From: Siculibacillus lacustris
GTDB taxonomy: Bacteria > Pseudomonadota > Alphaproteobacteria > Rhizobiales > Ancalomicrobiaceae
Assembly: GCF_004328075.1 (NCBI RefSeq)
Contig: NZ_SJFN01000005.1
Span: 1-42,561, forward strand
Length of the DNA stretch: 42,561 nt
Reading direction: 5' to 3'
A model generated the notes under the pieces. The model was not told the DNA's origin, did not search any database, and was given only the letters and a program-made list of their open reading frames with translations. The first letter of the stretch is position 1. Each line of letters opens with the position of its first letter. The translations under genes and the position numbers were made by a program. Of the stretch, positions 1 to 8,300 are shown piece by piece.

Positions 1-711
1 CGCTGCGGCGTCATCGACGACCTCGGCGAGGAGATCTTCGCCGACAAGGTCGGCGTCATGCTCGCCCGCGACCTCGCCCGCGTCCACGACAAGCCGACCT
101 TCGTCGTCGACGTCAAGTCGACCGGGCTCTACCACTCCGATCCGGTGCTGCAGAGCCTCGGGGTCACCACCGATTATTGGAAGACCGGCCACAGCTACAT
201 CAAGCGCCGGGTCCACGAGCTCGGGGCGCTCGCCGGCTTCGAGAAGTCGGGCCACTATTTCTTCAACGCGCCGATCGGCCGCGGCTACGACGACGGTTTC
301 GTCTCGGCGATCGCGGTGATCGACATGCTCGCCCGCAATCCCGGAAAGAAGATGTCCGACCTCCGCCAGGCCCTGCCCAAGACCTGGTCCTCGCCGACCA
401 TGTCGCCCCACTGCGGCGACGAGGTCAAATACGGCGTGGTCGACAAGGTGATCGCCCGGCTGCTGGCCATGAAGGAATCGGGCGAACCGCTCGACGGCCA
501 TGCGATCGTCGAGGTCAACACCGTCAACGGCATCCGGGTGACCACCGCCGACGGCACCTGGGGCCTGATCCGCGCCTCGTCGAACAAGCCGGAGCTGGTG
601 GTGGTGATCGAGAGCCCGGTGTCGGAGGCCCGCTATCGCGCGATGTTCCACGCCATGGACGCCGTGCTGCGCGAGAACCCGGAAGTCGGCGCCTACAACC
701 AGACCATCTGA
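1..711 (+). CDS. Phosphomannomutase/phosphoglucomutase, C-terminal part (5' end outside window)
   Basis: This is the C-terminal half (about 236 residues) of an alpha-D-phosphohexomutase, which interconverts hexose 1- and 6-phosphates for cell-envelope sugar synthesis in the cytoplasm. The reading frame is open from base 1, so the phosphoserine domain lies outside the window. Visible family features are the sugar-specificity loop FEKSGHYFF (around position 237), the VDVKST stretch at the start of this fragment, and the domain-4 phosphate-binding run GLIRASSNKPELVVVIES near the C-terminus. The ATG at 58 is internal and is not the start. I am confident of the family; phosphomannomutase versus phosphoglucomutase preference cannot be read from this part. 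Confidence 0.9.
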   Translation, partial: RCGVIDDLGEEIFADKVGVMLARDLARVHDKPTFVVDVKSTGLYHSDPVLQSLGVTTDYWKTGHSYIKRRVHELGALAGFEKSGHYFFNAPIGRGYDDGFVSAIAVIDMLARNPGKKMSDLRQALPKTWSSPTMSPHCGDEVKYGVVDKVIARLLAMKESGEPLDGHAIVEVNTVNGIRVTTADGTWGLIRASSNKPELVVVIESPVSEARYRAMFHAMDAVLRENPEVGAYNQTI

Positions 712-768
712 CCCCTGAACCGAGCGCCGACGGCATGCCCGCCCGTCGGCCCGACCCCGAGATCCGCC

Positions 769-1098
769 ATGACCGACTCCCCGACGACACCGACCGCCCC
801 GACCGCGCCCACGCTCCGCATCTTCGGTTTCTGCTGGTTCCACCGCGCCACCTACGCCCGCGACCGCGGCCTGATGACCGATCCGGAGGTGTTGTTCGAA
901 ACCTTCGACCAGTGGCTGAAGAGCGCCCGCCAGATCGAGCGCGAGATCTCCGCCCGCGGCGACAAGGTGGTGCGGATCGGCTTCGATCCGACCGAATTCC
1001 TGCTGTTCTGCGCCACCCGCGGCCTCAAGCCCGACGAGCAGTCGCGCGCCGCCTGGGCCGCCCAGGAAGTCCGCAAGAAATACACCGAGACCCGCTGA
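769..1098 (+). CDS. Small hypothetical protein, 109 aa
   Basis: I do not recognise this protein. It starts 57 bases after the phosphohexomutase stop, so the two may be co-transcribed. After a Pro/Thr-rich N-terminus (residues 5-15) comes a compact soluble sequence with several aromatic residues (RIFGFCWFHRATY) and a charged, probably helical middle (LFETFDQWLKSARQIEREI). There is no signal peptide or membrane segment. The N-terminal composition suggests a flexible tail ahead of a small alpha/beta domain. High G+C at third codon positions and the position between two real genes support it as coding. No function is assigned. Confidence 0.7.
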   Translation: MTDSPTTPTAPTAPTLRIFGFCWFHRATYARDRGLMTDPEVLFETFDQWLKSARQIEREISARGDKVVRIGFDPTEFLLFCATRGLKPDEQSRAAWAAQEVRKKYTETR

Positions 1099-1109
1099 CC
1101 CGGCCCCGC

Positions 1110-2054
1110 TCAGCCCTTCTTCGGCGTGCGCCCGAAGTCGGGCGCGGCGGTGTCCTGGCCGATGTCGAGAATGCCGCGGCGGATCGCCCGGGTCTCGGTG
1201 AACTGGCGGAACAGCGTCTCGCCGTCGCCGAAACGCACCGCCCGCTGCAGCACGAACAGATCCTCGATGAACCGGCCGAGCATCTCCAGAACCGCCGGGC
1301 GGTTGTGCAGGAACACGTCGCGCCACATCGTCGGATCCGAGGCGGCGATGCGGGTGAAGTCGCGGAAACCGCCGGCCGAGAACTTGATGACCTCCGATTC
1401 GGTCACCGTCTCGAGATCCGCCGCCGTGCCGACGATGTTGTAGGCGATCAGATGCGGGATGTGCGAGGTGATCGCCAGCACCATGTCGTGGTGCTCAGGC
1501 GTCATCGTCTCGACCTTCGAGCCCAGCGCCCGCCAGAAGGCCGAGAGCCGCGCCACCGCCTCGGGGTCGGTGCCGGGCGGCGGCGTGAGGATGCACCACT
1601 TGTTGTCGAACAGTTCGGCGAACCCGGCGTCGGGACCCGAATGCTCGGTGCCGGCGACCGGATGGGCCGGCACGAAATGGACGTGGTCCGGCAGATGGGG
1701 TGCCATCTGGGCGACCACGTCGGCCTTGACCGAACCGACGTCGGAGACGATCGCTCCGGCGGCGAGCCCCGGCCCGATCATCTCGGCCACCGCCCCGGAC
1801 GAGCCGACCGGCACCGAGACGATCACGCAATCGGCGCCGGCGACCGCTTCCAGCGGATCGAGGGTATAGACGTCGCCGAGCCCGAGCTCGCGCGCCCGCT
1901 CCAGCGTCTCCGGCCGCCGCGTCGAGATCACGATCTCGTCGGCGAGGCCGCGGGCCCGGGCGCCGCGGGCGATCGACGAGCCGATCAGCCCGATGCCGAT
2001 CAGCGTCAGCCGGTGAAAGCCCGGCCGCTCCGGCGTGGCTTCGGTCGCGGTCAT
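1110..2054 (-). CDS. tyrC: Prephenate/arogenate dehydrogenase family protein
   Basis: This NAD(P)-dependent dehydrogenase of tyrosine biosynthesis has 314 aa. It oxidatively decarboxylates prephenate (to 4-hydroxyphenylpyruvate) or arogenate (to tyrosine). The Rossmann motif GIGLIGSS is at residues 20-27, and the family signature PAHPVAGTEHSGP, with catalytic and substrate-binding histidines, lies in the middle. The C-terminal half is the helical prephenate dehydrogenase domain. The start is 4 bases after the stop of the hisC-like gene upstream, so they form one operon. There is no fused chorismate mutase or ACT domain. The tyrC name follows the alphaproteobacterial cyclohexadienyl dehydrogenase type; cofactor and substrate preference cannot be fixed from sequence alone. 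Confidence 0.88.
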   Translation of the reverse strand: MTATEATPERPGFHRLTLIGIGLIGSSIARGARARGLADEIVISTRRPETLERARELGLGDVYTLDPLEAVAGADCVIVSVPVGSSGAVAEMIGPGLAAGAIVSDVGSVKADVVAQMAPHLPDHVHFVPAHPVAGTEHSGPDAGFAELFDNKWCILTPPPGTDPEAVARLSAFWRALGSKVETMTPEHHDMVLAITSHIPHLIAYNIVGTAADLETVTESEVIKFSAGGFRDFTRIAASDPTMWRDVFLHNRPAVLEMLGRFIEDLFVLQRAVRFGDGETLFRQFTETRAIRRGILDIGQDTAAPDFGRTPKKG

Positions 2055-2058
2055 CCCG

Positions 2059-3171
2059 TCATCCCTTCATGAACGCCGTCAGCGCGGCGATCGTCGCCTC
2101 GTTGGCCTCGGCCGAGCCGATGGTCATGCGCAGCGTGTGCGGCAGGCCGTAGGACTCCATCCGCCGCAGCACGATGCCCGCAGCGAGGAGATGGGCGTCG
2201 GCCTCCGCCGCGCGCTTGCCCGCCAGATCCGGGAAGCCGATCAGCACGAAGTTGCCGACCGACGGCGTCACCGTCAGCCCCAGCGCCTCGAGCGCCGCCG
2301 TGACCTTGGGCAGCCACAGATCGTTGTGATCGGCCGCCGCCTGCTGGTGGTCGCGATCTTCGATCGCCGCGATGCCGGCGGCCAGCGCCGCGGCGTTGAC
2401 GTTGAACGGACCGCGGATGCGGTTGAGCGCGTCGACGACGTGGTCGGGGCCGTAGAGCCAGCCGAGCCGCAACCCGGCGAGGCCGTGGATCTTCGAGAAG
2501 GTGCGGGTCATCACCACGTTGTCGCTGGTCGCCACCAGTTCGATGCCGCTCTCGTAGTCGTTGCGCCGGACATATTCGGCATAGGCCGCGTCGAGTACCA
2601 AGAGCACCGACTTGGGCAGGCCGGCATGCAGCCGCCGCACCTCGTCGAAGGGCAGATAGGTGCCGGTCGGATTGTTGGGATTGGCCAGGAACACGATTCG
2701 GGTGCGCGGCGTCACCGCCGCCAGCAGCGCGTCGACGTCCGCGGTGAGATTTCGCTCCGGCGCGGCGATCGGCCGCCCCCCGGCCGCCCGCACCGAGATC
2801 GGATAGACCACGAAACCGTGCTCGCTGTAGACCGCCTCGTCGCCGGGGCCGACATAGGCCTGGGAAATCAGGTGCAGCAGGTCGTCGGAGCCGTTGCCGC
2901 AGACGATGCGCTCGGCCGAGAGCCCATAGGCCCGACCGATCGCCTCGCGCAGCGCCGTCGCGGCGCCGTCGGGATAGAGCTCGAGAGCGGCGCCGGCGGC
3001 CTGATGGGCGGCGATCGCCTTGGGGCTGGCGCCGAGCGGCGTCTCGTTGGACGACAGCTTGTAGAGCTTCGCCCCCCCCGTGGCCTTGGACTTGCCCGGG
3101 ACATAGGCGGCGATGTCGAGGATACCGGAGCGCGGGACCGGGCGCTGCGGGCGCGTGTCTTCGGAAGTCAT
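2059..3171 (-). CDS. hisC: Histidinol-phosphate/aromatic aminotransferase (HisC family)
   Basis: This 370-aa PLP-dependent fold-type I aminotransferase catalyses histidinol-phosphate to imidazole-acetol-phosphate exchange in histidine synthesis; members also transaminate aromatic keto acids. The PLP-binding lysine is K227 in [12 protein letters not shown], and ANPNNPTG (residues 163-170) is the classic substrate/PLP motif. The gene lies between the chorismate mutase gene (36 bases upstream) and tyrC (4 bases downstream), with no his genes nearby. This context suggests it mainly serves phenylalanine/tyrosine formation, or both pathways. The family call is secure; substrate use is inferred from the neighbours. 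Confidence 0.9.
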   Translation of the reverse strand: MTSEDTRPQRPVPRSGILDIAAYVPGKSKATGGAKLYKLSSNETPLGASPKAIAAHQAAGAALELYPDGAATALREAIGRAYGLSAERIVCGNGSDDLLHLISQAYVGPGDEAVYSEHGFVVYPISVRAAGGRPIAAPERNLTADVDALLAAVTPRTRIVFLANPNNPTGTYLPFDEVRRLHAGLPKSVLLVLDAAYAEYVRRNDYESGIELVATSDNVVMTRTFSKIHGLAGLRLGWLYGPDHVVDALNRIRGPFNVNAAALAAGIAAIEDRDHQQAAADHNDLWLPKVTAALEALGLTVTPSVGNFVLIGFPDLAGKRAAEADAHLLAAGIVLRRMESYGLPHTLRMTIGSAEANEATIAALTAFMKG

Positions 3172-3207
3172 GGCGAATCTCTTCGAAAAGCGGGAGGAAA
3201 AGGCGGT

Positions 3208-4095
3208 TCAGCGGATCGCCGGAACCCCGCCGTCGACCTCGGTCGACCCGGCGGCGCCCGGCCCGGGATGTCGAATCGGCGCCGGATAGCCGCCGACCTG
3301 TCGCGGCTCGCGCACTTCGACGCCCCCCGCCGCGAAGGCCGCGCGGATCGCCTCGACCCCCGCCGCCGCCGGCGCCGCCACCAGGAATTCGGTGCGCGGC
3401 TCGTCATCGTGCCGCGCCAGCAGTTCGAACCCGACCGCCGCCAGGGCGTCGCTGGGATCGCGATCGCCGACCCCGACCACCGCATGGATCAGCACTTCCG
3501 GCGGAACCCCCTCGGAGATCGGATTGGAGACGACCAGCGCCGCGAGATCGGCGACCCGGCCGGGGAACAGGATGTAGGGCAGGCGGGCGATCACCAGCGG
3601 CCGGCCCTCGCCGCCGAGCCGATGCCACCACGGGCCGACCCAGCTCGGCTGGGCACTGCGCACGATGCCGAGATCCGACACCGAACGGGCGACCGCATCG
3701 ATCACCTCTTCGGGTCCGGCGACCAGATGGGCCGGCACGGTGAAGCCGAAATAGAAGCGGGCGAGGTCGCGCATCGCCACGGGATCGCGACCGCCGTCCA
3801 TGTAGACCTCGTAATGGGCCTGCAGGAAGGTGAAGGTCGAGACGATCTCGCGCCAGATGTGTTCGACGGTGGCGATCGGCAGGATGCCGCGGTGGCGGGT
3901 CACCAGCCGGCGCATCATGTCGGCCTCGCGCGCCGGCCGGAAGGCCGCGCCGGAGGCGACGGTGCCCTTGACCTTGATCAACTCGTCGATGATCGCGCTG
4001 CGCGCCACCAGGAGGCGGTGCAGTTCCTCGTCGATCGTGTCGATTTCGCGCCTGAGCCCGGCGAGACGCCGGCCCGGATCGATCGTCTCGGTCAT
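3208..4095 (-). CDS. Chorismate mutase (AroQ type) with a divergent C-terminal domain
   Basis: The N-terminal ~90 residues are an AroQ-type chorismate mutase (chorismate to prephenate): LRREIDTIDEELHRLL starts near residue 14, followed by ARSAIIDELIKVKG and a conserved-looking PAREADMMRRL. About 200 further residues follow, laid out like a prephenate dehydratase plus ACT region, but I find no Thr-Arg-Phe dehydratase motif, so that activity is doubtful. The start chosen is the ATG at 4095 (295 aa), because a putative promoter lies at 4133-4160 and the domain begins shortly after. An in-frame ATG at 4194 would add 33 residues that look non-conserved. It leads an operon with hisC and tyrC. Confidence 0.82.
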   Translation of the reverse strand: MTETIDPGRRLAGLRREIDTIDEELHRLLVARSAIIDELIKVKGTVASGAAFRPAREADMMRRLVTRHRGILPIATVEHIWREIVSTFTFLQAHYEVYMDGGRDPVAMRDLARFYFGFTVPAHLVAGPEEVIDAVARSVSDLGIVRSAQPSWVGPWWHRLGGEGRPLVIARLPYILFPGRVADLAALVVSNPISEGVPPEVLIHAVVGVGDRDPSDALAAVGFELLARHDDEPRTEFLVAAPAAAGVEAIRAAFAAGGVEVREPRQVGGYPAPIRHPGPGAAGSTEVDGGVPAIR

Positions 4096-4132
4096 GGCTT
4101 GCCGACCCGAACCTTCCCTGGAGATCGCAGCC

Positions 4133-4160
4133 TTCATAGCCGCTCGATCGGCGAAATCAA
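4133..4160 (-). promoter_or_regulatory. Putative promoter of the chorismate mutase-hisC-tyrC operon
   Basis: Read on the minus strand there is TTGATT (4155-4160), a 16-base spacer, then TATGAA (4133-4138), each matching 4 of 6 bases of the sigma-70 consensus. Transcription would start near 4126 and leave a leader of about 30 bases before the ATG at 4095. It sits in the gap between the divergent chorismate mutase and metX genes. This is pattern-based only. Confidence 0.4.
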
Positions 4161-4226
4161 AGAAAACATTGACAGCCGCACCCTCGGTCAGCATGGCTGA
4201 TCGCCCATTCGAGGCACGAACGCGCC

Positions 4227-5408
4227 ATGCAGCCCACCGAGGATCCGGTCCGCGAGGCCGAGACCAGCCGCCACCGTCAGGCCGACCAGCCGTCGAGCCT
4301 GGTCGCCCGATTCGGGCCCGAGGCGCCGCTGATGCTCGACTGCGGCGTGACTCTCGCGCCGTGGCAGATCGCCTATCAGACCTACGGCACCCTGAACGCC
4401 GACCGCTCCAACGCGGTGCTGATCTGCCACGCCCTGACCGGCGACCAGTATGTCGCCTCGACCCATCCGGTCACCGGCAAACCGGGCTGGTGGGAGCTGG
4501 TGGTCGGACCGGGCAAGCCGATCGACACCGATCGCTTCTTCGTGGTCTGCGCCAACGTGCTCGGCGGCTGCATGGGCACCACCGGCCCGGCCTCGACCAA
4601 CCCGGCCACCGGCCGCGCCTGGGGCCTCGATTTTCCGGTCGTCACCGTCGCCGACATGGTCCGCTCGCAGGCGGCTCTGATCGACCATCTCGGCATCCCC
4701 GACCTGTTCCTGGTCGCCGGCGGCTCGATGGGCGGCATGCAGGTGCTGCAATGGGCCTCGGCCCAGGCGAAGCGGGTGTTCGCGGCCCTGCCGATCGCCA
4801 CCGGCGCCCGCCATTCCTCGCAGAACATCGCCTTCGACGAGGTCGGCCGTCAGGCGGTGATGGCCGATCCCGACTGGCGCGACGGCCATTACCTCTCCGC
4901 CGGCACCTCGCCCAAGAAGGGCCTCGCCGTCGCCCGCATGGCCGCCCACATCACCTACATGTCGGAATCGTCGCTGCACCAGAAGTTCGGCCGCAAGCTC
5001 CAGGACCGCGAGACGCTGGGTTTCGGCTTCGACAGCGACTTCCAGATCGAGAGCTATCTGCGCCACCAGGGCTCGTCCTTCGTCGAGCGCTTCGACGCCA
5101 ATTCCTATCTCTACGTGACGCGGGCGATGGACTATTTCGACCTCGCCGCCGAGCACGGCGGCGTCCTCGCCCATGCCTTCCAGGGCACGGCGACCCGCTT
5201 CTGCGTGATGTCCTTCACCTCCGACTGGCTGTTCCCGACCGCCGACAGCCGGACCATCGTCCATGCCCTGAACGCCGCCGGCGCACGGGTGTCCTTCGCC
5301 GAGATCGTCGCCGACCGCGGCCACGATTCCTTCCTGCTCGACGAACCGGAGATGCACCAGATCCTCGCCGGCTTCATCGCTTCCGCCGCCCGCGCCCGCG
5401 GCCTGTGA
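4227..5408 (+). CDS. metX: Homoserine O-acetyltransferase
   Basis: MetX is an alpha/beta-hydrolase-fold acyltransferase that activates L-homoserine with acetyl-CoA for methionine synthesis. The 393-aa protein has typical length. The nucleophile elbow is GGSMGGMQ with Ser167, and [17 protein letters not shown] and [11 protein letters not shown] are strongly conserved MetX stretches. The Asp-His pair is expected in DWLFPTADS and DRGHDSFL near the C-terminus. metW follows 55 bases downstream, the usual metX-metW pairing. Acyl donor (acetyl versus succinyl) cannot be proved from sequence, as some MetX-family enzymes use succinyl-CoA. Confidence 0.95.
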   Translation: MQPTEDPVREAETSRHRQADQPSSLVARFGPEAPLMLDCGVTLAPWQIAYQTYGTLNADRSNAVLICHALTGDQYVASTHPVTGKPGWWELVVGPGKPIDTDRFFVVCANVLGGCMGTTGPASTNPATGRAWGLDFPVVTVADMVRSQAALIDHLGIPDLFLVAGGSMGGMQVLQWASAQAKRVFAALPIATGARHSSQNIAFDEVGRQAVMADPDWRDGHYLSAGTSPKKGLAVARMAAHITYMSESSLHQKFGRKLQDRETLGFGFDSDFQIESYLRHQGSSFVERFDANSYLYVTRAMDYFDLAAEHGGVLAHAFQGTATRFCVMSFTSDWLFPTADSRTIVHALNAAGARVSFAEIVADRGHDSFLLDEPEMHQILAGFIASAARARGL

Positions 5409-5463
5409 CCTCGCTGCGCCCGGCGGGCGGGCACCGCCCCCCGTCGGCCGAAAGGACCCCGCC

Positions 5464-6111
5464 ATGCTCGACGCCTCCGGCATTTCCAAGATTCCGACCG
5501 TGCCCGAGGCCCGCGTCGACCTCGCGGTGGTCGCCGAACTGGTCCCGGCCGGGGTGCGCCTGCTCGACGTCGGCTGCGGCGACGGCTCGCTGCTCGAATA
5601 TCTGGCGGCGGTGAAGGGCATCGACGGCCGCGGCATCGAACTGTCGCAGAAGGGCGTCAACGCCGGCGTGGCCCGCGGCCTGTCGGTGATCCAGGGCGAC
5701 GCCGACACCGACCTCGCCACCTATCCCGACGGCGCCTTCGACTATGTCGTGCTGTCCCAGACCATCCAGGCGACCACCCACCCGCGCCGCGTGCTCGAGC
5801 AGCTCCTGCGCATCGGCCGCCGCGCCGTGGTGTCGCTGCCCAACTTCGGCCATTGGCGGATCCGCTGGCAGTTCCTGCTGTTCGGCCGCATGCCGGTCAC
5901 CGAGGATCTGCCCTATTCCTGGTACGACACCCCCAACATCCACTTCTGCACCATCCGCGACTTCGTCGAACTCGCCAAGGAGATCGACGCCGACATCGAG
6001 AAGGCCATCGCGCTCGACGCCTGGGGCCGCAAGCTGTCGTTCAACGCGCCGTGGTGGTTCTGGAATCTGTTCGGCGAACAGGCGGTGTTCGTGCTGAAGC
6101 GCAAAGGCTGA
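5464..6111 (+). CDS. metW: Methionine biosynthesis protein MetW
   Basis: MetW is a class I SAM-methyltransferase-fold protein of 215 aa that partners MetX in homoserine acylation in many Proteobacteria. The SAM-type motif I is LLDVGCGDGS at residues 33-42. The family-specific stretch QTIQATTHPRRVLEQLLRIGR and the C-terminal WGRKLSFNAPWWFWNLFGEQAVFVLKR type ending are clear. A ribosome-binding run (gaaagga) precedes the ATG. It forms an operon with metX and converges on the next gene with a gap of only 7 bases. Confidence 0.93.
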   Translation: MLDASGISKIPTVPEARVDLAVVAELVPAGVRLLDVGCGDGSLLEYLAAVKGIDGRGIELSQKGVNAGVARGLSVIQGDADTDLATYPDGAFDYVVLSQTIQATTHPRRVLEQLLRIGRRAVVSLPNFGHWRIRWQFLLFGRMPVTEDLPYSWYDTPNIHFCTIRDFVELAKEIDADIEKAIALDAWGRKLSFNAPWWFWNLFGEQAVFVLKRKG

Positions 6112-6118
6112 GACGTCG

Positions 6119-6886
6119 TCAGGTCGGCCGGCCGTGCCCGAGCTCCGGGGCCTCGTCCTCGGCGACCCGGATCAGCGCCGGGCGGAAGATCGGCGCGGCC
6201 CGCAGGCGGTTGCCGGAGCGCGCCGGCAGGCCCTGATAGAGTTGCTTGGTCGCTTCGACCACCAGCACCCCGGCCAGCGTCGGCCAGGTCCGCGCCCCGA
6301 ACCGTTCCAGCGCGCCGGCCATCCGGATCGCGAAGGGCCGCGACGACGGCAGCATGTAGAGCGCGCCGCGCCAGTCGATCGGCGAGAACAGGGTGGTCTT
6401 CAGGAGCGAATCGAGCTGGCCCTGGCTGAACGGCAGGCCGTAGCCGAAGGGCGTGGTCTCCAGCCGCGCCCACAGGCCGATGCGATTGGGCACCACGCAG
6501 ATCAGCCGTCCGCCCGGCGCCATCACCCGCCAGATCTCGCGCAGCACCTCGCTCGGATCGTCGGCCATCTCGAGCGTGTGGACCAGCAGCACCCGATCGA
6601 CCGAACTGTCGGGCAAGGGCAGCGCCGTCTCGTCGATCAGCGCGGTCGCCGACGGCCCCTCCCACGGCCAGTTGACCACCCCCTGGCGGGCCGGCATGAA
6701 GCCGATCACCCGCTCGGCGCGGCCGATGAACGGGCGCAGCAACGGCGTCGCGTAACCGATCCCCAGCACCCGGTCGCCGCCGACCTTGGGCCACATCTCG
6801 GCGAGCTTGGCGCGCAGCATCTTGCGGACCAGACCGCCGAGCGGTCCGCCGTAGAAATTCCGGAGATCGACCACGTCGAGGAACAT
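6119..6886 (-). CDS. Class I SAM-dependent methyltransferase, unknown substrate
   Basis: This 255-aa protein has the methyltransferase type 11 layout: a motif I-like VLGIGYATPLL around residue 40, an acidic/hydrophobic LPLPDSSVDRVLLVHTLEM (motif IV region) and MAPGGRLICVVPN (motif VI). The glycine-rich motif I lacks the canonical GxGxG, which is common in this subfamily. The C-terminal ~80 residues are less conserved and basic. It lies upstream of and divergent from gloB, a neighbourhood I recall from other Rhizobiales, but that gives no substrate. It is probably cytoplasmic. Confidence 0.82.
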   Translation of the reverse strand: MFLDVVDLRNFYGGPLGGLVRKMLRAKLAEMWPKVGGDRVLGIGYATPLLRPFIGRAERVIGFMPARQGVVNWPWEGPSATALIDETALPLPDSSVDRVLLVHTLEMADDPSEVLREIWRVMAPGGRLICVVPNRIGLWARLETTPFGYGLPFSQGQLDSLLKTTLFSPIDWRGALYMLPSSRPFAIRMAGALERFGARTWPTLAGVLVVEATKQLYQGLPARSGNRLRAAPIFRPALIRVAEDEAPELGHGRPT

Positions 6887-6954
6887 CGCACCATCCGTCG
6901 CGGCGGGTCCCGGTTCCGGAACGGAACGCGGGTCGCCATCACCCGTCGGGGATG

Positions 6955-7059
6955 TTAGAGCATGTTCCGATCGGCAAACCAGCCCGATCGACGAGAACCT
7001 GCTCCCACGATGAATCGGAGAGGTTTTCGACCCGGTGCGATCCGGTCGGAGGAAAGTCG
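6955..7059 (+). repeat. Intergenic structured repeat, copy B
   Basis: About 105 bases beginning TTAGAGCATGTTCCGATC align along their length with the reverse complement of 30134-30241; the first 18 bases are identical. An internal hairpin is conserved: here GATCGG pairs with CCGATC, whereas the other copy has GATCAG pairing with CTGATC, a compensatory change. The 3' end runs directly into the gloB ribosome-binding site (ggagga at 7048-7053). I take it as a short dispersed palindromic repeat of the kind common in Rhizobiales genomes, not a gene. Confidence 0.75.
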
Positions 7060-7824
7060 ATGATCCACGTCCGCCAAGTGCCCGCCCGCGAGGACAATTA
7101 CGCGGTGCTCGTCCACGACGACGTCTCCGGCGCCACCGCCGCGATCGACGCGCCCGAGGACGAGGCGATCGTCGATGCCCTCGAGGAGACCGGTTGGCGC
7201 CTCACCGACATCTTCGTCACCCATCATCACCACGACCATGTCGAGGCGATCCGGCCGCTGAAGAAGCGGTACGGCGCCCGGGTGGTCGCCAATGCCGCCG
7301 ACGCCCATCGCATCCCGGCGATCGATCTGGCGATCGCTCCTGGAGAGGCGCTGGCGCTGGGCGCCGTCGCGGTGACGATGATCGACACCCCCGGCCACAC
7401 CCGCGGCCACGTCGCCTATCACATCCCCGAAGCCGAGGCGCTGTTCGTCGGCGACACCCTGTTCTCGCTCGGCTGCGGCCGGATGTTCGAGGGCAGTGCC
7501 GAGGAGATGTGGGGCTCGCTCCGGCGCCTGCGCGCCCTGCCGCCGGCCACCCGGGTGTGGTGCGGCCACGAATACACCGTCGCCAACGGCCGCTTCGCGG
7601 TCGCCGTCGAGCCCGACAACCTCGTCCTGCGCCAGCGCCTGCTCGACGCCTCGACCCTGCGCGACGAGGGTCTGCCGACCCTGCCGACCACGCTGGCCCA
7701 GGAATGCGCCACCAACCCCTTCCTGCGCGCCGATCTCGCCACCGTGAAGGCCGCCGTCGGCATGGCCGATCGCCCCGACGTCGAGGTCTTCGCCGAGCTG
7801 CGCGAACGCAAGAACCACTTCTGA
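7060..7824 (+). CDS. gloB: Hydroxyacylglutathione hydrolase (glyoxalase II)
   Basis: GloB hydrolyses S-D-lactoylglutathione to D-lactate and glutathione, the second step of methylglyoxal detoxification in the cytoplasm. The 254-aa metallo-beta-lactamase-fold protein has the dinuclear metal motif THHHHDH at residues 54-60, the TPGHTRGH motif and GDTLFSLGCGR, followed by the HAGH C-terminal domain with the terminal FAELRERKNHF. The ATG at 7060 is preceded by ggagga at suitable spacing; in-frame codons back to 6952 lie within the repeat and are not counted. A cupin gene follows 17 bases after the stop, suggesting co-transcription. Confidence 0.94.
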   Translation: MIHVRQVPAREDNYAVLVHDDVSGATAAIDAPEDEAIVDALEETGWRLTDIFVTHHHHDHVEAIRPLKKRYGARVVANAADAHRIPAIDLAIAPGEALALGAVAVTMIDTPGHTRGHVAYHIPEAEALFVGDTLFSLGCGRMFEGSAEEMWGSLRRLRALPPATRVWCGHEYTVANGRFAVAVEPDNLVLRQRLLDASTLRDEGLPTLPTTLAQECATNPFLRADLATVKAAVGMADRPDVEVFAELRERKNHF

Positions 7825-7841
7825 GCGGAAGGACCCGCCCG

Positions 7842-8300
7842 ATGGAGACGCTCGCCGATCTCACCGCCGCCGAGGTCGCGCGCCTCCTCGATCTCGCGCC
7901 ACATCCGGAGGGCGGGCGCTACCGCGAGACCTTCCGCGATCGGCCCGGCCCCGACGGCCGCGCCCGCTCCACGGCGATCCACTTCCTGCTGGAGGCCGGC
8001 GAGGTCTCCCACTGGCACCGCATCGACGCGGTCGAGATCTGGCACTGGTACGGCGGCGGCCCGCTGGCGCTGACCGTCTCGGAGAACGGCCACGACGCCT
8101 GGAGCGCCCATCTCGGCCCCGACCTGATCCACGATCAGCGGCCCCAGGCGATCGTCCCGGCCCACGCCTGGCAGACCGCGACCTCGCTCGGCCGCTGGAC
8201 CCTGGTCGGCTGCACGGTGGCGCCGGGCTTCGACTTCGCCGGCTTCGAACTGGCGCCGCCCGACTGGCGGCCACGGCCGCGCGGCTCAGGCGTCGCCTGA
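7842..8300 (+). CDS. Cupin domain-containing protein (DUF985 family)
   Basis: This 152-aa single-domain cupin matches the DUF985 family by its opening LAPHPEGGRYRETFR, the IHFLLEAGEVSHWHRID core, EIWHWYGGGPL and the C-terminal VGCTVAPGFDFAGFEL. The His residues of SHWHRID are candidate metal ligands. Members are small cytoplasmic proteins of unresolved function, sometimes called epimerase-like. It is likely translated from the gloB transcript (17-base gap). Its 3' end overlaps the convergent DMT transporter gene by 15 bases. Confidence 0.85.
   Translation: METLADLTAAEVARLLDLAPHPEGGRYRETFRDRPGPDGRARSTAIHFLLEAGEVSHWHRIDAVEIWHWYGGGPLALTVSENGHDAWSAHLGPDLIHDQRPQAIVPAHAWQTATSLGRWTLVGCTVAPGFDFAGFELAPPDWRPRPRGSGVA

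Noticed and set aside
177-2072. A 631-codon rightward open frame, and similar long frames such as 2035-4200, 9055-11469 and 13641-15668
   Set aside because: They run opposite to or out of frame with clearly recognisable genes, have Arg/His/Asp-rich composition typical of shadow frames in high-G+C DNA, and match no family.
4096-4194. ATG at 4194 as the chorismate mutase start
   Set aside because: The additional 33 residues do not look like the family and a promoter-like sequence falls inside them.
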